A stretch of DNA of 62,000 nt. It comes from Symbiodinium natans (taxonomy: Eukaryota > Sar > Dinophyceae > Suessiales > Symbiodiniaceae). This document shows, piece by piece, positions 9,160 through 19,174 of the stretch. The notes under the pieces are model-generated. The model ran no database searches. It was not told where the DNA came from and saw nothing but the letters and a program-made list of their open reading frames with translations. The translations under genes and the position numbers were made by a program. The number at the start of each line of letters is the position of its first letter. Positions within the stretch are counted from its first letter, which is position 1. The stretch is taken from the NCBI GenBank assembly GCA_905221605.1, contig CAJNDS010001735.1:437636-499635 (forward strand). The letters run 5' to 3'.

Positions 9160-9960
9160 TAAGCTCACCCGGCCACGACTGGAAGAAGCTCCCATCGCTC
9201 CAGCTTCCCCTGTTAAGGCAAAGTCTTAGTGCGAAGCAAACAAGGCATCATGAAATCATTGAAGCTCGACGGCGCACGTGGTACACATGAGCACTAGTGC
9301 GCTACACATGCACGCGTGGTACTGGACCCAGCTCCCGGCACGATGGCCTAAGAGCTGTTCATGTTGCTCCCGCCAAGTTCGTGGCGAAGCTCCCAGCAGC
9401 CCTCACACTACCCAGCGCCAGCGCCAGGAACAAAAGACCACAGAGAGTTGCAAACCCTTCAAGCCCCCACGATCCTCGGGACGGCAGGGGGTGCGATCTA
9501 GGTTTCACTCTGAGACGGACTCAGGAGACCCAGGAATCGGTTTCAGACCCTCAAGCAATGCCTTCAGCCTTACAGCCTCAGCCCTGAGCCCTAACCCCTA
9601 AACCCTAAACCCCTCCTAAACCCTAAACCCCAAACCCCTCCTAAACCCGGACTAGGTCTCCGGCAAATTACTCGGAGAACTGCCAAGGTGTCCTTGAGCG
9701 GCATCGGCACGATTGCGCCTCACTTCCTGGAGTTGGGTACAGGCCACTCAGGGTGCAAGGTTTCGGGCTTTAGGAATCAGGCCCTCATATTCCCCTAAGG
9801 ATCCTTAAAAGGGGCCCCAAAACCCAAGGGTACAACCTTAAGGGTCCAAGGTAGAACCCCTAGAGTTTAGGGTGTAGGGTGTAGGGTGTAGGGGCTTAGG
9901 CCAGTTCAGAGGTTAGGTTGGCCTGGGGCCAGTTTAGGGGGGTTCGGGAGGCCTTGGCTT
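9160..9960. other. stretch without a firm gene
   Basis: Low-character frames at 9278-9601, telomere-like units at 9590-9650, and a small island at 9650-9740 that is open in three frames, so its coding strand cannot be chosen. Confidence 0.35.
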
Positions 9961-10013
9961 CGCAATTGAAGTGTGATGGGTTCTAACATTATGGTCCCTT
10001 TTTGGGTGCAACA

Positions 10014-10110
10014 GCTAGGCTGGCCTGCGTGCGGGATCCAGACAAGTGGTTTTCCGCAGAGCTGTCGGTTCGCCACTTTTGGCGGCCAACATTGGACTCT
10101 CGTGTCGGGA
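10014..10110 (+). CDS. exon candidate, hypothetical
   Basis: Follows GGTGCAACAG and reads ARLACVRDPDKWFSAELS, then VRHFWRPTLDSRV. The upstream bases TAACATTATGGTCCCTTTTTGG resemble the inner part of family D elements, so a decayed element may provide the preceding intron. Confidence 0.3.
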
Positions 10111-10572
10111 GTTCATGCTCCGGCCGGCGTGTTTACTTTCGGCTCGGCTGTTTAAAGTGGGACCAAGAGGTGTCATTCCTACGGCAGGATGCGCAACTTT
10201 TTCTAGGTAAGCAGATGTCGGGCAAACACCTTACTTATGGCCTCCATCATTTTTGTAGCATCCTTGGGTTGACTGAGAAAACCTGTGGGAACCTCCCCTC
10301 CTCCCCGCTCCCTTTCAGAGTTCGGGGTTCAACAGACTTTGACTGAAGCTTGGCACCTTCAGCGCCATCACAGCGCCACGTCCCTATCCCAATATGTTGG
10401 AAGAAGCCCCTAAACTCTAAACCCCTGAACCCCAAAACCCGGAAAACCTTAAATCCCAGCAGAGTGACATGTGAGGTGATAGCTGTGTTGGCTAGGCTGG
10501 CGGCCGAATCAAACGCTTAAACCCCCGGAAACCTAACTCAGCTCTAAACCTGGATTCGCATTTTCGAGGCTT

Positions 10573-10740
10573 GTGGCGGCACCGGGTCTCTCAACCCGTC
10601 TTGAGCCCCACAGGTCTCAGCTACCTCCCTGAGACATGGGCCCGGTTGCCCTTCCTGGATCGGCTGCAGTGGAGGGTGCAGGCGTCCGGGGGCCCGAGCC
10701 TGGCTTTCGGGGGTTCGCTCTTGGCTGCGACGTCCCAACA
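10573..10740 (+). CDS. exon candidate, hypothetical
   Basis: Reads LSYLPETWARLPFLDRLQW, then RVQASGGPSLAFGGSLLAA and TSQQ, ending at a G-run before a telomeric tract. The composition is protein-like; no family recognised. Confidence 0.4.
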
Positions 10741-11000
10741 GGGGGGTTTAGTTCAGGGTAGAGGGTTCAGGGTTTAGGGTTTCGGGTTTAGGGTTTGGGG
10801 CTTATGGTTAAATTTAGGGTTTAGGGTTTAGGGTTTAGGAGGACTGTTTTCGTCTATTCTCGCGATTCCATGTACTGAGCCTGTCGGAGTTGTTGCAGTT
10901 CGGGGTTTGTTGGTTTGCGTTTGGCGGACTTTACAAGTTCCGGTCCTAAGTACGTGGATCTGCTGCAATCGGTCTTAAAGCCTGGTGTACGCTTGCTTTA

Positions 11001-11096
11001 CAACTTCCCTTATACTAACAGTCCTTAATAGGGGGATTATAGTACCCCTATTATCATCCCGATTCAGGACTGTTAGTACAAGGAGGAACATCCCAA
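11001..11096. mobile_element. inverted-repeat element, family F, copy 1
   Basis: Left end ACTTCCCTTATACTAACAGT and right end ACTGTTAGTACAAGGAGGAA are near complements, with AGTCCTTAATAGGG inside. Related copies are at 16383-16479 and 33021-33113. Confidence 0.75.
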
Positions 11097-11846
11097 TTTA
11101 CAACCGTCAAGATACATGCAAGGCTGTGCCAAGTCTACTGATAGGTCAGCAAGGGAAGGGGCAAAAAGCCAGCCCCAGCGGTGAGCCAGGCCCTCTCGGG
11201 CTTGAGGCTTTGCGGAACAAGCACCCCGAACTCAAAAACCTTGAGCCCTAAACCCTCAACCCTAAACCCGAACCTTCTGTTCTTGCAGCCCTTAAATCAT
11301 GCAGCAGAAGCCCCGCGCCCTCCACCCTAAACCCCCAGTCCTCATCTTAAGGGCCCAATCCAGCCCGAGGTTGGATGTGATGCTGAACTCTTGGGCGTTG
11401 AAGGAGAGCTTTCCGAGGGATTGTGGGGGATTCTAGGAAGGTCTGGTCTAGGCTTTAGAGGGTTTGGGGGTTTAGGGCTGTAGAGTTTTGAGTTCAGGGC
11501 ATGCTTTTTTGGGTTTCTTTTCGTTGCATGTTTTGACGACAAGACCCAAGAGTCACCAGTCATGGACACCGTTCATGGTGTAAGGTTGAAGGGTCCTTGC
11601 TCGAGATGAACTTTAGGGTTTCAGGGTTGCGCAAAGGGTTTTAGTGACCTGGTTGCAAAAGGTTTATTGGTGAGGTCATCTTGTTATGGCATCCGGTAGT
11701 CTGGGCCCAAATGGGATTCCTTTGACAACAAATGAGAACCAGCGACGGCCAGATCTTGGAAGTTGACGGGCGACCCAGAAAATGGAGAAGCTACAACACC
11801 ATGAAAGTCCCGGAACAAGGGCAGAGAGAGCGCAGAGAGTTTCGCC

Positions 11847-12993
11847 ATGTGGCTGCTGCTGCACCTGGCGCTCTGCACAGGCTGGGGGGCTGCGGGAGAG
11901 GTTGAGGGCCTGTGCTGGCGCAGTGATCTCGAGGTCGGAGTTTCGGGGGTTGTGACCATGACCTGCAGGCGGATCTCTGCTGCTGGCGCTGCTGGCGGTG
12001 TTGCTGTACGTGACTTTCTTCCCCAGGCGTGTGCACGAGCTGAAGGGCCTCTGCTGCGCCGTCACTGGAGCATCCGACGGCCTCGGCGTGTTCATCGCGC
12101 ACGCGCTCGCCGCCGAGGGCGCGGAGAAGCTGGTCCTTGGAGCTCGCCGCGTGGAGAAGCTGGAGGAGGTCAAGGCAAACCTTGCGGAGCGCTTTCCGAA
12201 GGCGGGCCTCTGCAACGTCTTGAATCTCCGTGGCCCGGGGGGGGTAGGGGGGGAGGGGGGGAGGGATTCCTTCGATGTCGATGTTTGCAGGTGGAGGTGC
12301 TTACGGTGCAGCTGGACGTCACCGACGGCGAGAGCCGCAGCGATTTCCTGAAACAGGCCACTGCCTTCGGCCCTTGTCAGGTCCTTGTGAACAATGCGGG
12401 AGTCCTGAAGCAAACCGGTGTTTGCAGTAGTACCCTTTGTGTGATTTTCTTTGGGGTTTAGGGTTTAGGGAAGTTTAGGGTTTTAGGGTTTATAGGGTTT
12501 AGGGTTTAGGGGTCTTGGGCGTTTCTTGCCTCCTGCGCCGGGCATTCCTAGGTACGCTTTCTTTCAGGCCATCGACAGCCAGGATATAGAAGCCATGCTC
12601 CAGACGAACCTCTCGGGCACCCTGCACCTCACAAAGTGCTTCTTGCCGGAGATGATGAAGGAGAAGAGGGCGCATGTCGTCAACATCTCTTCGACGGCGG
12701 CCAGTTGCTGTGTTCCGTATGGCAGCATCTACGCCGGGACCAAGGCGGCGTTGACCAGCTTTACGCTGTCCCTTCGGCTTGAGATGCTCTTGGAGAAGAG
12801 ACCTGTAACCTTTCACTGTGTCAGCCCTGGTCTAGTAGAGGACATCGGGATGGCCGCGTCTGCTTCAGGCAGCATTGGTGCGACCGTCCGGGAGACAGGG
12901 AAAAACCTAGGCTGGACAACGCCGGCTGAGGTTGCTAATGCCGTCGTGCGGGCGATCCAGTACGATGAGGACTGGCTCTACCACAACCTCTAG
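11847..12993 (+). CDS. short-chain dehydrogenase/reductase, membrane-anchored (DHRS7/KDSR-like)
   Basis: Four exons fit one 278-residue frame: 11847-11880, 11969-12216, 12291-12419 and 12568-12993 (837 nt with stop). The start MWLLLHLALCTG plus GSLLLALLAVLLYVTFF forms a hydrophobic anchor. The classical SDR signatures follow in order: cofactor loop TGASDGLG, NNAG, catalytic Ser in NISSTA and Y-A-G-T-K as YxxxK. The protein should reduce or oxidise a carbonyl/alcohol substrate with NAD(P)H, probably at the endoplasmic reticulum membrane; the substrate is unknown. Donors are GC, GT and GT, and all acceptors are AG followed by G. The last intron carries TTTAGGG units. Using the first exon needs a GC donor at 11881; translation could instead start elsewhere. 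Family assignment is firm; the subfamily is tentative. Confidence 0.85.
12420..12567 (+). other. SDR intron 3 with telomeric units
   Basis: GTTTGC...TTTCAG intron, phase 0. Its middle is a degenerate TTTAGGG tract (about 12455-12515), a simple example of a telomeric tract inside a spliceosomal intron. Confidence 0.7.
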
Positions 12994-13345
12994 CCCTGGG
13001 GGTATTCCATATTCCAAATCCAAGTCCATTTTTTTGGTTAGCGTACAGCCCCGTGTATATGAGGGGCACCCTAAACCCCAAACAAAACACTAAACCCTCC
13101 CTCAGTGGATGTTTGCATTCCTGCAGTGCGGTGTGAGGCTAGTGGCAAAGAACTCGAAACCGTAAACCCTAATTCCTGCTGGACAGGGTGGCACGAAAAG
13201 CCTGAACCGTAACCCTAACCCTCATTACACCCTAAACCCTAAACCCTAAACCCTGCGTGCTGTGGCTAGTCGGGTGGCAACAAAATCCCTTAACCCTAAA
13301 CCTTAAACCCTAAACCCCAAGCAAAAACCCTAAACCTACAAACCA

Positions 13346-13472
13346 TGAGGCTCAGGTCTTAGTGAACTACCTAAACCTTGCACACCCTAAACCCGAAACT
13401 CTCAACAAAAAAACAAAAAACGCCATAAACCCCAAACCCTATAAGTGCCTGAGGCGCAGGTCTTAGTGAACT
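13346..13472 (+). repeat. telomere-like insertion with a 23-bp direct repeat
   Basis: TGAGGCTCAGGTCTTAGTG... at 13346-13368 recurs at 13450-13472 with one mismatch. Telomere-like units lie between. A GT donor (13356) in the first copy and CAG/G acceptor (13459) in the second would remove exactly one repeat plus insert. Confidence 0.75.
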
Positions 13473-13560
13473 CGGTTCCCCTGCAGCCGCTCTTTGCACT
13501 GGCTGCCTGCTGCCCTCGGATCTGGGAGCTGACGCTCCCGAGCCGCATTGAGGGGCCCAG
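13460..13560 (+). CDS. exon, unrecognised gene
   Basis: Follows the CAG acceptor in the second 23-bp repeat. Reads VLVNSVPLQPLFALAACC, then PRIWELTLPSRIEGP, and ends at a G-run and TTTAGGG tract. Likely the same gene as 13783-13935. No family recognised. Confidence 0.55.
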
Positions 13561-13782
13561 GGGGGAAGGTTTAGGGTTTAGGGTTTGGGGTTTGGGGTTT
13601 AGGGTTTAGGGGTTTTAAGGTGGTCTAGGGGTTCGTAGAGAAGGAAGTAGCGTGTCGTGTTGAGGGTTACCTTTCAAACCTCATTGACAGCCCCCAAAAT
13701 CCTCGCGACAGCCGGCGATGAGGGTAAGGTTGGGGTTTGCTTAGGGTTTAGGGTTCCAGGCCCGGACGGGTTCAAAAAAAGG

Positions 13783-13935
13783 TTCTGGGCCTGGCATGAA
13801 TATGCTAAAGAGGCCCCCACAGATACCCTGCAGCCCTTGGGGTCCTTCTGCCTGAGATTGCCTCGGGCCTCGGGCATCAACGTCCACAAGCACCTGCGCC
13901 GCAACGCGGAGCTGTCAGCAGCTGCGGCAAAGTGA
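13783..13935 (+). CDS. terminal exon, unrecognised gene
   Basis: Reads FWAWHEYAKEAPTDTLQPL, GSFCLRLPRASG, then INVHKHLRRNAELSAAAAK and TGA (13933-13935). It is well-formed coding sequence with G/C third positions, followed by telomeric units and the GCGGGTGGGAAAA box. Confidence 0.55.
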   Translation, partial: FWAWHEYAKEAPTDTLQPLGSFCLRLPRASGINVHKHLRRNAELSAAAAK

Positions 13936-14114
13936 GCCCCTAAACCCCAAACCCCAAGCCCTAAATCCACGCGAGAGTAAACGCTTGCGACGCGGGTGGG
14001 AAAAAAAACCCACCTCGCCTGGCTTGCCTGAGTGTGAGCGAGTAACCCTAAACCCTAAATTATCCCAAAGCCCTAAACCCTAAACCCTAAACCCCTAAAC
14101 CCTGAACACCTCAA

Positions 14115-14237
14115 GTGCCAGTAGCTGTCGACTTGCCACGCGAAGTGGAATCTTTTAAGCCGAGGCCCCAACCCACCGAAGGGCTAAGGGACGCGGGGCC
14201 TGGGGCCCCTGCTAGAGCTGAGGGGTTGGTGGAAGTT
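14115..14237 (+). CDS. exon 1 candidate of an unrecognised four-exon gene
   Basis: Reads PVAVDLPREVESFKPRPQ, then PTEGLRDAGPGAPARAEGL and VEV, ending at GTT/GTACGAG. The following intron (14238-14393) is AT-rich and ends CTTTCAGCTGTAG. The next exons are probably 14394-14442, 14612-14707 and 14860-14917. Confidence 0.4.
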
Positions 14238-14393
14238 GTACGAGAATCTATATATCACATACCCTATAGCAAGGAATGTAGGTACAAATATGCATGTAAA
14301 TCATGCTCTATAGATACATGTTATGTGGGTCCCGGGTCTGGAAATGACTTGACCCTTCAACCCTTCAACCCTTTCAGCTGTAGGAGCTGCAGT

Positions 14394-14442
14394 TCTATGA
14401 AGCCATCGACTGCCAGCAAGAGGTGCGGCCTTCATCTTACAG
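14394..14442 (+). CDS. exon 2 candidate of the same gene
   Basis: CTGTAG/G acceptor. Reads ELQFYEAIDCQQEVRP, then SSYR; possible GA donor after TTACAG. High coding character. Confidence 0.5.
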
Positions 14443-14611
14443 GATGTCCCAAGCATGCAGCCTTTGCCGATGCGGAACCACAAGAACACACTGGGTTTTT
14501 GAGGGTTTAGGGTTTCGGGTTTAGGGTTTAGGGTTTAGGGTTTAAACGGTTTGACTCAGGGTCCTACGCAGCCTCGGGATGTGAGGTTTAGGCTCAGGGC
14601 GGATCTAGAGA

Positions 14612-14707
14612 GGGGCCACGATGCGTCCGCCAGCCGTACCAAAAAGCTTCAACCCACATGCCATGCTGGCGTACCCCAAGTGCGACGACCTCGACCTCAA
14701 CCCGACA
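14612..14707 (+). CDS. exon 3 candidate of the same gene
   Basis: Reads GATMRPPAVPKSFNPHAM, then LAYPKCDDLDLNPT, before a telomeric tract. No family recognised. Confidence 0.5.
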
Positions 14708-14859
14708 CCCCTAAGCCCTAAGCCCTCGACCCTAAACTTCCCTTTGCCCTGAACCCTCAACCCTCAACCCTCAACCCTTAACCCTCAACCCTCAACCCTA
14801 AACTTCCCCAAGCCCCCCAAAAACCCAAAAACCCTAAACCTCCAAACCCTACTTGCCAG

Positions 14860-14917
14860 GTGGAGGGCCTGCCGATCGCCGCGGGCCAGGATCCCATGGA
14901 GCACGGTGCCCCAAAAG
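14860..14917 (+). CDS. exon 4 candidate of the same gene
   Basis: CTTGCCAG/G acceptor and AAAAG/GTTTTG donor frame VEGLPIAAGQDPMEHGAPK. Telomeric tracts lie immediately on both sides. Confidence 0.55.
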
Positions 14918-14919
14918 GT

Positions 14920-15380
14920 TTTGGGGTTTAGGGTTTGAGGTTTAGGGTTAGGGTTTAGGGTTTAGGGTTTAAGGGTTTAAGGGTTTAAGGGTTTAAGGGT
15001 TTAAGGGTTTAAGGGTTTAGGGTTTAGGGTCTAGGGTTTAGGGTTTAAAGGTTTAGGGTTTAGGGTTTAGGGTTTAAGGGTTTGGTTTAAGGGTTTAGGG
15101 TTTGTGGGAGCAGAGTGAGGGTTTGGGGCTTATAGGGTTCAGGGTATGGGGTTCGGTTTAGGGGTTTAGGGGTTTAGGGGTTTAGGGGTTTAGGGGTTTA
15201 GGGGTTTAGGGGTTTAGGGGTTTAGGGGTTTAGGGGTTTAGGGGTTTAGGGGTTTAGGGGTTTAGGGGTTTAGGGGTTTAGGGTTTAGGGGTTTAGGGTT
15301 TCGGGGTTTGGCTTATATAGGGTTTAGATTTTAGGGGTTTAGGGTTTGTAGGGTTTCGGGTTTGTAGGGTTCAGGGGTTC
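14920..15380. repeat. long G-rich telomeric tract with homogenised variants
   Basis: TTTAGGG, then a run of TTTAAGGG, then about sixteen consecutive TTTAGGGG units (about 15160-15285). Variant units occur in uniform blocks rather than at random. Confidence 0.95.
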
Positions 15381-16370
15381 AATGTGCTGGCGCTGGCCTC
15401 AAGAACGGCGTTTAGTGTTCGGGGTTTTAGGGTCAAGAAGCAGTCCGGAAAAATCGGGCAACCGAGAGGTTGGGGGATCAGGGGTGCAGGGTTCGTGATT
15501 GCAAAGCCCAGGTTTGAGGTTCTTGAGGCCAGTTTTCACTTTTTTTGGAATTTCGGGAAACTAAGCCGCCCCCCAACCCCCCCCCCCTCCCCCCCACCCA
15601 AACTCTCTAAACCCCTTGTGAAGCCCGGAATCCCTTGACTAGGGTAACTTCTGTTAAGTTGCTTTATTCCCCTTAGAGTGTTTAGGGTTGAAGCTAGAAC
15701 GTCTAGACCTTGAACCCTAAACCCTAACCCCTAACCCCTAACCCCTAAACCCTAAACCCTGTCCCACTCCAACCAAAGGCCCAGTCGCAACGCAAGCCTG
15801 GCATTTGACCAAAACCAGCTCACTGACTGGTGGTCCGTGGGGGACTCGGGGGGTTTGGGGTTTTAGGGGGCCACGAGTGCTGGGTTTGTGCCTTGCGCCT
15901 GTGTGTCAGCATACTTACCCGGCAGACTTCAGAGGCCTGGATGTAAGCGTTTAGGCCTTGGGATGAAGTTCATGGAAGCATCTTCTGGGTCGCTCGGGGT
16001 TTGGGAGGCGTTTAGGGAAGGTAAACCCTAAACCCTAAACCCTAAACCCTAAACCCCAAACCCTAAACCCTAAACCCTAAACCCTCAATCCTAAAATCCT
16101 AAAACCCCTAACATCCCTACACACCCTTATCAGCCCTGCAACCCCAAAGCTCCCTCGCGCCCGTCCGGAGCTCCCGAGGTGTGCACGCGCTGTCTGAAGG
16201 GGGCGGCGTGGATCGGTCAGGCACCTTGCGGAGTTTAGGGTTTAGGGTTTAGGGTTAGGGTTTAGGGTTTAGGGTTTAGGGTTTAGGGTTTAGGGTTTAG
16301 GGTTGAGGGTTGAGGGTTTAGGGTTTAGGGTTTAGGGTTTAGGGTTTAGGGTTTAGGGTTTAGGGGGGGG
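15380..16370. other. repeat-rich stretch without a firm gene
   Basis: A short possible exon at 15384-15412 (FNVLALASRTAF), a poly-C run near 15580, telomeric tracts at 15712-15760, 16021-16090 and 16235-16368, and a GC island at 16150-16230 open in several frames. Confidence 0.4.
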
Positions 16371-16382
16371 ACCTGAGGTTCT

Positions 16383-16479
16383 GATGTTCCCCCTTTTACT
16401 AAGATCCTTGATAGGGATTCTAGTACTCCCGAGTAAAATCTCTAGTAGGGACTGTTAGTAAAAAGGGGGAGCATCCCAG
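16383..16479. mobile_element. inverted-repeat element, family F, copy 2, with 12-bp direct repeats
   Basis: Starts GATGTTCCCCCTTTTACTAA and ends TTAGTAAAAAGGGGGAGCATC plus CCAG. ACCTGAGGTTCT precedes it (16371-16382) and follows it (16480-16491) exactly. It lies next to a TTTAGGG tract. Confidence 0.85.
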
Positions 16480-16757
16480 ACCTGAGGTTCTAAGGTTCGG
16501 CTATGTGGTTTTGTGGGGGTCTAGGAGGCCAAAAAGGGTTCAGGGTTTAGGGTTCAGGGTTCAGGGTTTAGGGTTTAGGGTTTAGGGGTGGCGCTCAAAT
16601 CTGGGTTCAAAAGGGTTTAGGGGTGGGGCGATGATCTTCAAGATTGCCTGTGTTCACGTTGCCAAGGTGTGATCTTCACAAGGGCCAGCAGTTGTGCATC
16701 AAAGAATTTGGCCTATGCCCCCTTAAAAATCCTCAACCCGAAAGCATGAAACCCCAA

Positions 16758-16944
16758 AGTAATCCCCTCCCCCTGGTATTAAACCCCCCCTACCCCACAA
16801 TATTGAATACACCCTATATATTAAAATGGGGGGTATTTAGTATCAGGTGGTAGGGGGGGTTTAGTATTAGGGGAGAAGATTAGCCCTAAACCCTTAACCC
16901 TAAACCCTAATCCCAGAGGGGTTTAATATCGGGGGGAGGGGATC
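16758..16944. mobile_element. nested inverted repeats, family I, split by telomeric units
   Basis: The left arm (CCCCTCCCCCTGGTATTAAA) pairs with two right arms. The inner one is GGTAGGGGGGGTTTAGTATT ending near 16875; the outer one is GGTTTAATATCGGGGGGAGG ending near 16944. Telomeric units lie between the two right arms. Confidence 0.65.
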
Positions 16945-16978
16945 AACCCTAAACCATACAAGCTCGAGCCTTGTGCAG

Positions 16979-17041
16979 GCGGTCGCGCGGGCGAGGAACA
17001 TCCGCTGCTTTCGGCTGTGGGAGCCCCACATGTCCGGCTGA
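16979..17041 (+). CDS. terminal exon, unrecognised gene
   Basis: CTTGTGCAG/G acceptor, then AVARARNIRCFRLWEPHMSG and TGA. Strong G/C third positions. The upstream intron holds the family I element. A frame at 16650-16730 could be an upstream exon. Confidence 0.5.
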   Translation, partial: AVARARNIRCFRLWEPHMSG

Positions 17042-17079
17042 GGGTTTAGGGTTTAGGGTTTCGGGTTGAGGGTTCAGGG

Positions 17080-17160
17080 TTGCCTGTTGATGCAACCCTT
17101 GCTAATGGCAAGAAGGCCCTGTTGCCGGGCAGCCTCCTCAGTCCGTGCTTCAAAAAGATT
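17080..17160 (-). CDS. minus-strand exon candidate
   Basis: The minus strand reads LFEARTEEAARQQGLLAI, then SKGCINR. Protein-like; telomere-like sequence on both sides. Function unknown. Confidence 0.4.
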
Positions 17161-17399
17161 TAGGGTTAGGGGCTCCAACAGCCGGGCGGAGACAGAAAGC
17201 CCGTTGCAAAAGGGTTTTGTACTCGAAGAACTCCTCAGCCCCTTGTTTCTGATGGTTCTCATGGATCTCAAGCCTCACGTGGAAACGGTCAGGAAGAGCT
17301 TTTGCCCCCAACGGTGGGTTTAGGGTGTCGGCACCTTAGAAGGCCCGAGTTCAAGACCCGAGGCAGAGCAAGGGTGCGTCAAAAGGTTCATATTTGCAT

Positions 17400-17960
17400 T
17401 AATTTTTGACAGGAACACCTCTATGTCCTCTTTCTGTGAATAGAAAAGCCTCTAGTTCCTTGTTTGGTGTTCACTGGCAACCCTGCAAAACACAAGGTCA
17501 AATCGGCAAGAAAGGGGTTAAAGTAGTTCCTCAGCCTTATTCTTTTGGCCTTTGGACAGAGGTTGTCCTATTGACGCGCCTAGGAATCCATGAACATGTC
17601 AAGACAGCAGACAGGAAGAAGGGTTTCTGCTAACATCTAGACAAACTAGAGGAAGAGGTTTTCCTCCTGACCAACAGAGAAGTTAGTCTTTTGAGGGTTG
17701 CTTATATATATATATACACATATTTATGTACATACAGGAAATGGAGGTTACTCTAGGAATATGTACACGAAGTAGATGTTCCGTCTGGACATGTAAAAGG
17801 AAATCCAGGTTTGCACCGAGGAAATCGGTTTTCGCTTGAAACTCAGAGAAAACAAGGTTTTCCTATCAAATTTGCAGAAAAGATAGGGTTTTCCTGTCCA
17901 ACTCTGGAGAAAATTAGCGTTTTTCTTTTGATTCTCTTACTGAACTTGTCCACGCTGCCC
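17400..17960. other. AT-rich stretch with degenerate repeats, no gene recognised
   Basis: A diverged unit of roughly 35 bp around GAGAAAA...GGTTTTCCT recurs between about 17640 and 17930. A short TA-rich run lies at 17700-17730. No coding signal. Confidence 0.5.
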
Positions 17961-18004
17961 CAAGCCTGTTGGTGCCGACACGGGCGGCGTCAGGAATCAA
18001 CTAG

Positions 18005-18215
18005 GCGTCAGGTGGCAGTTGATAATTGGGCTTCGCAGTTCGGCGTCACGGAGTAATTCGGCTTCACAAGTCTTGCATCTCGGCGTCAGCGGTAAATCCG
18101 GCTTCACGCCGTAACTCAGCGAGAGGCGGCAATTCGGCGTCACCCCGCAAAAGTGCGGCCTCACAATGCGGCGTCACCTACAGCAATGCAGCTTCACTAA
18201 TTCGGCCTCGGCTTC
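18005..18215. repeat. degenerate short tandem repeat around GGCGTCAC / GGCTTCAC
   Basis: About ten copies of TTCGGCGTCAC or GCGGCTTCAC-like cores spaced 14-25 bp, each followed by a short AAT/GTAA spacer. It ends at a (TA)n run (18222-18265). Confidence 0.7.
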
Positions 18216-18223
18216 AGGTCGAG

Positions 18224-18255
<32 letters not shown>

Positions 18256-18463
18256 ATATATACATATAAGAGTAAGGCCAGAAAGACGGGATCCGCACAA
18301 CCTGCGACCCAAAACACGAGTGACCCCACGCCTGTCCCCAAAAAAGCACACGGGCTAAGCTGTGAAGGTTCCAATCCAGCCTACCGGCCCATGGCAACGC
18401 GGAGGCACCCTGGCCGTGGGCTCAGATTTCTGCAAGAGTAGGTCAAAGGTTTAGGGTTGAACC

Positions 18464-18560
18464 CTAAACCCTAAACCCTAAACCCTAAACCCCACACCCT
18501 ACACCCTACACCCTAAACCCTAAACCCTAAACCCTAAACCCTAAACCCTAAACCCTAAAC
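18464..18560. repeat. telomeric tract, C-rich
   Basis: CCCTAAA units with CCCTACA variants. The next 600 bases up to 19174 are open in two plus frames, but no exon can be chosen with confidence; the 5' end of the EF-hand gene may lie there. Confidence 0.9.
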
Positions 18561-19174
18561 TTCAGGGTCAATAGGGTTTGTCAGGATATGCACCCTCAAG
18601 CGTGGAGTCCCTTGCCTTTTTGAATGTAAGCAGAAGCTTTAGCCCATTGAAGGTCGGAGTTCTCTTGCACCTCACCCTCTTGGGATGCCCCCCCCTGAAG
18701 GGAGATTCCTGGAATACTGGGATCTTAACCTGAGATGGGTATCGCCTTCAAGAGGCATGGGGGTCTTCTGGGAGGCTGTGCCTGGTTTGCCTACAGCAAT
18801 CGGAAGCTTGTCGGGTTTAGGCCTTTCGGGTTTAGGGTTTAGGCTTTCATGGACAGTTTCAGTTGTACAGGTCTTGCGGAGCCCTCTTGCCTCACGTGCA
18901 AGGAGCCTGTATTTGCTCCCAGGTTCAGAAAGAACTGGTTCAGAGAAGCCTTAATCTCCAGCCAAAACGTCGAGAAACCCGCCAAAGCCGCCAGGTTTAC
19001 TGGCCTCGTGAGTCTGGACAAGTGGAATGGCAACCGGTGGGTTGGGCCTCAGCTGACCTTGCGGAAGGGGCTTTGCAGCATCGGGTTGGACAAAAAACGC
19101 TGCGGCACTCTTGGGCTCGAGGCATTTTTGCCAAGAGGTTGCTGTCAGACTGTCTGCTTCCCCATGGGACAGCC

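Noticed and set aside
8694-9290. Several overlapping ORFs of 90-150 codons on both strands
   Set aside because: They are translations of GA, GACAGA and GGGA microsatellites (Ser-Leu or Arg-Glu runs), not genes.
9650-9740. Exon at 9650-9740
   Set aside because: Three frames on two strands are open and each looks plausible; no junction or family evidence decides among them.
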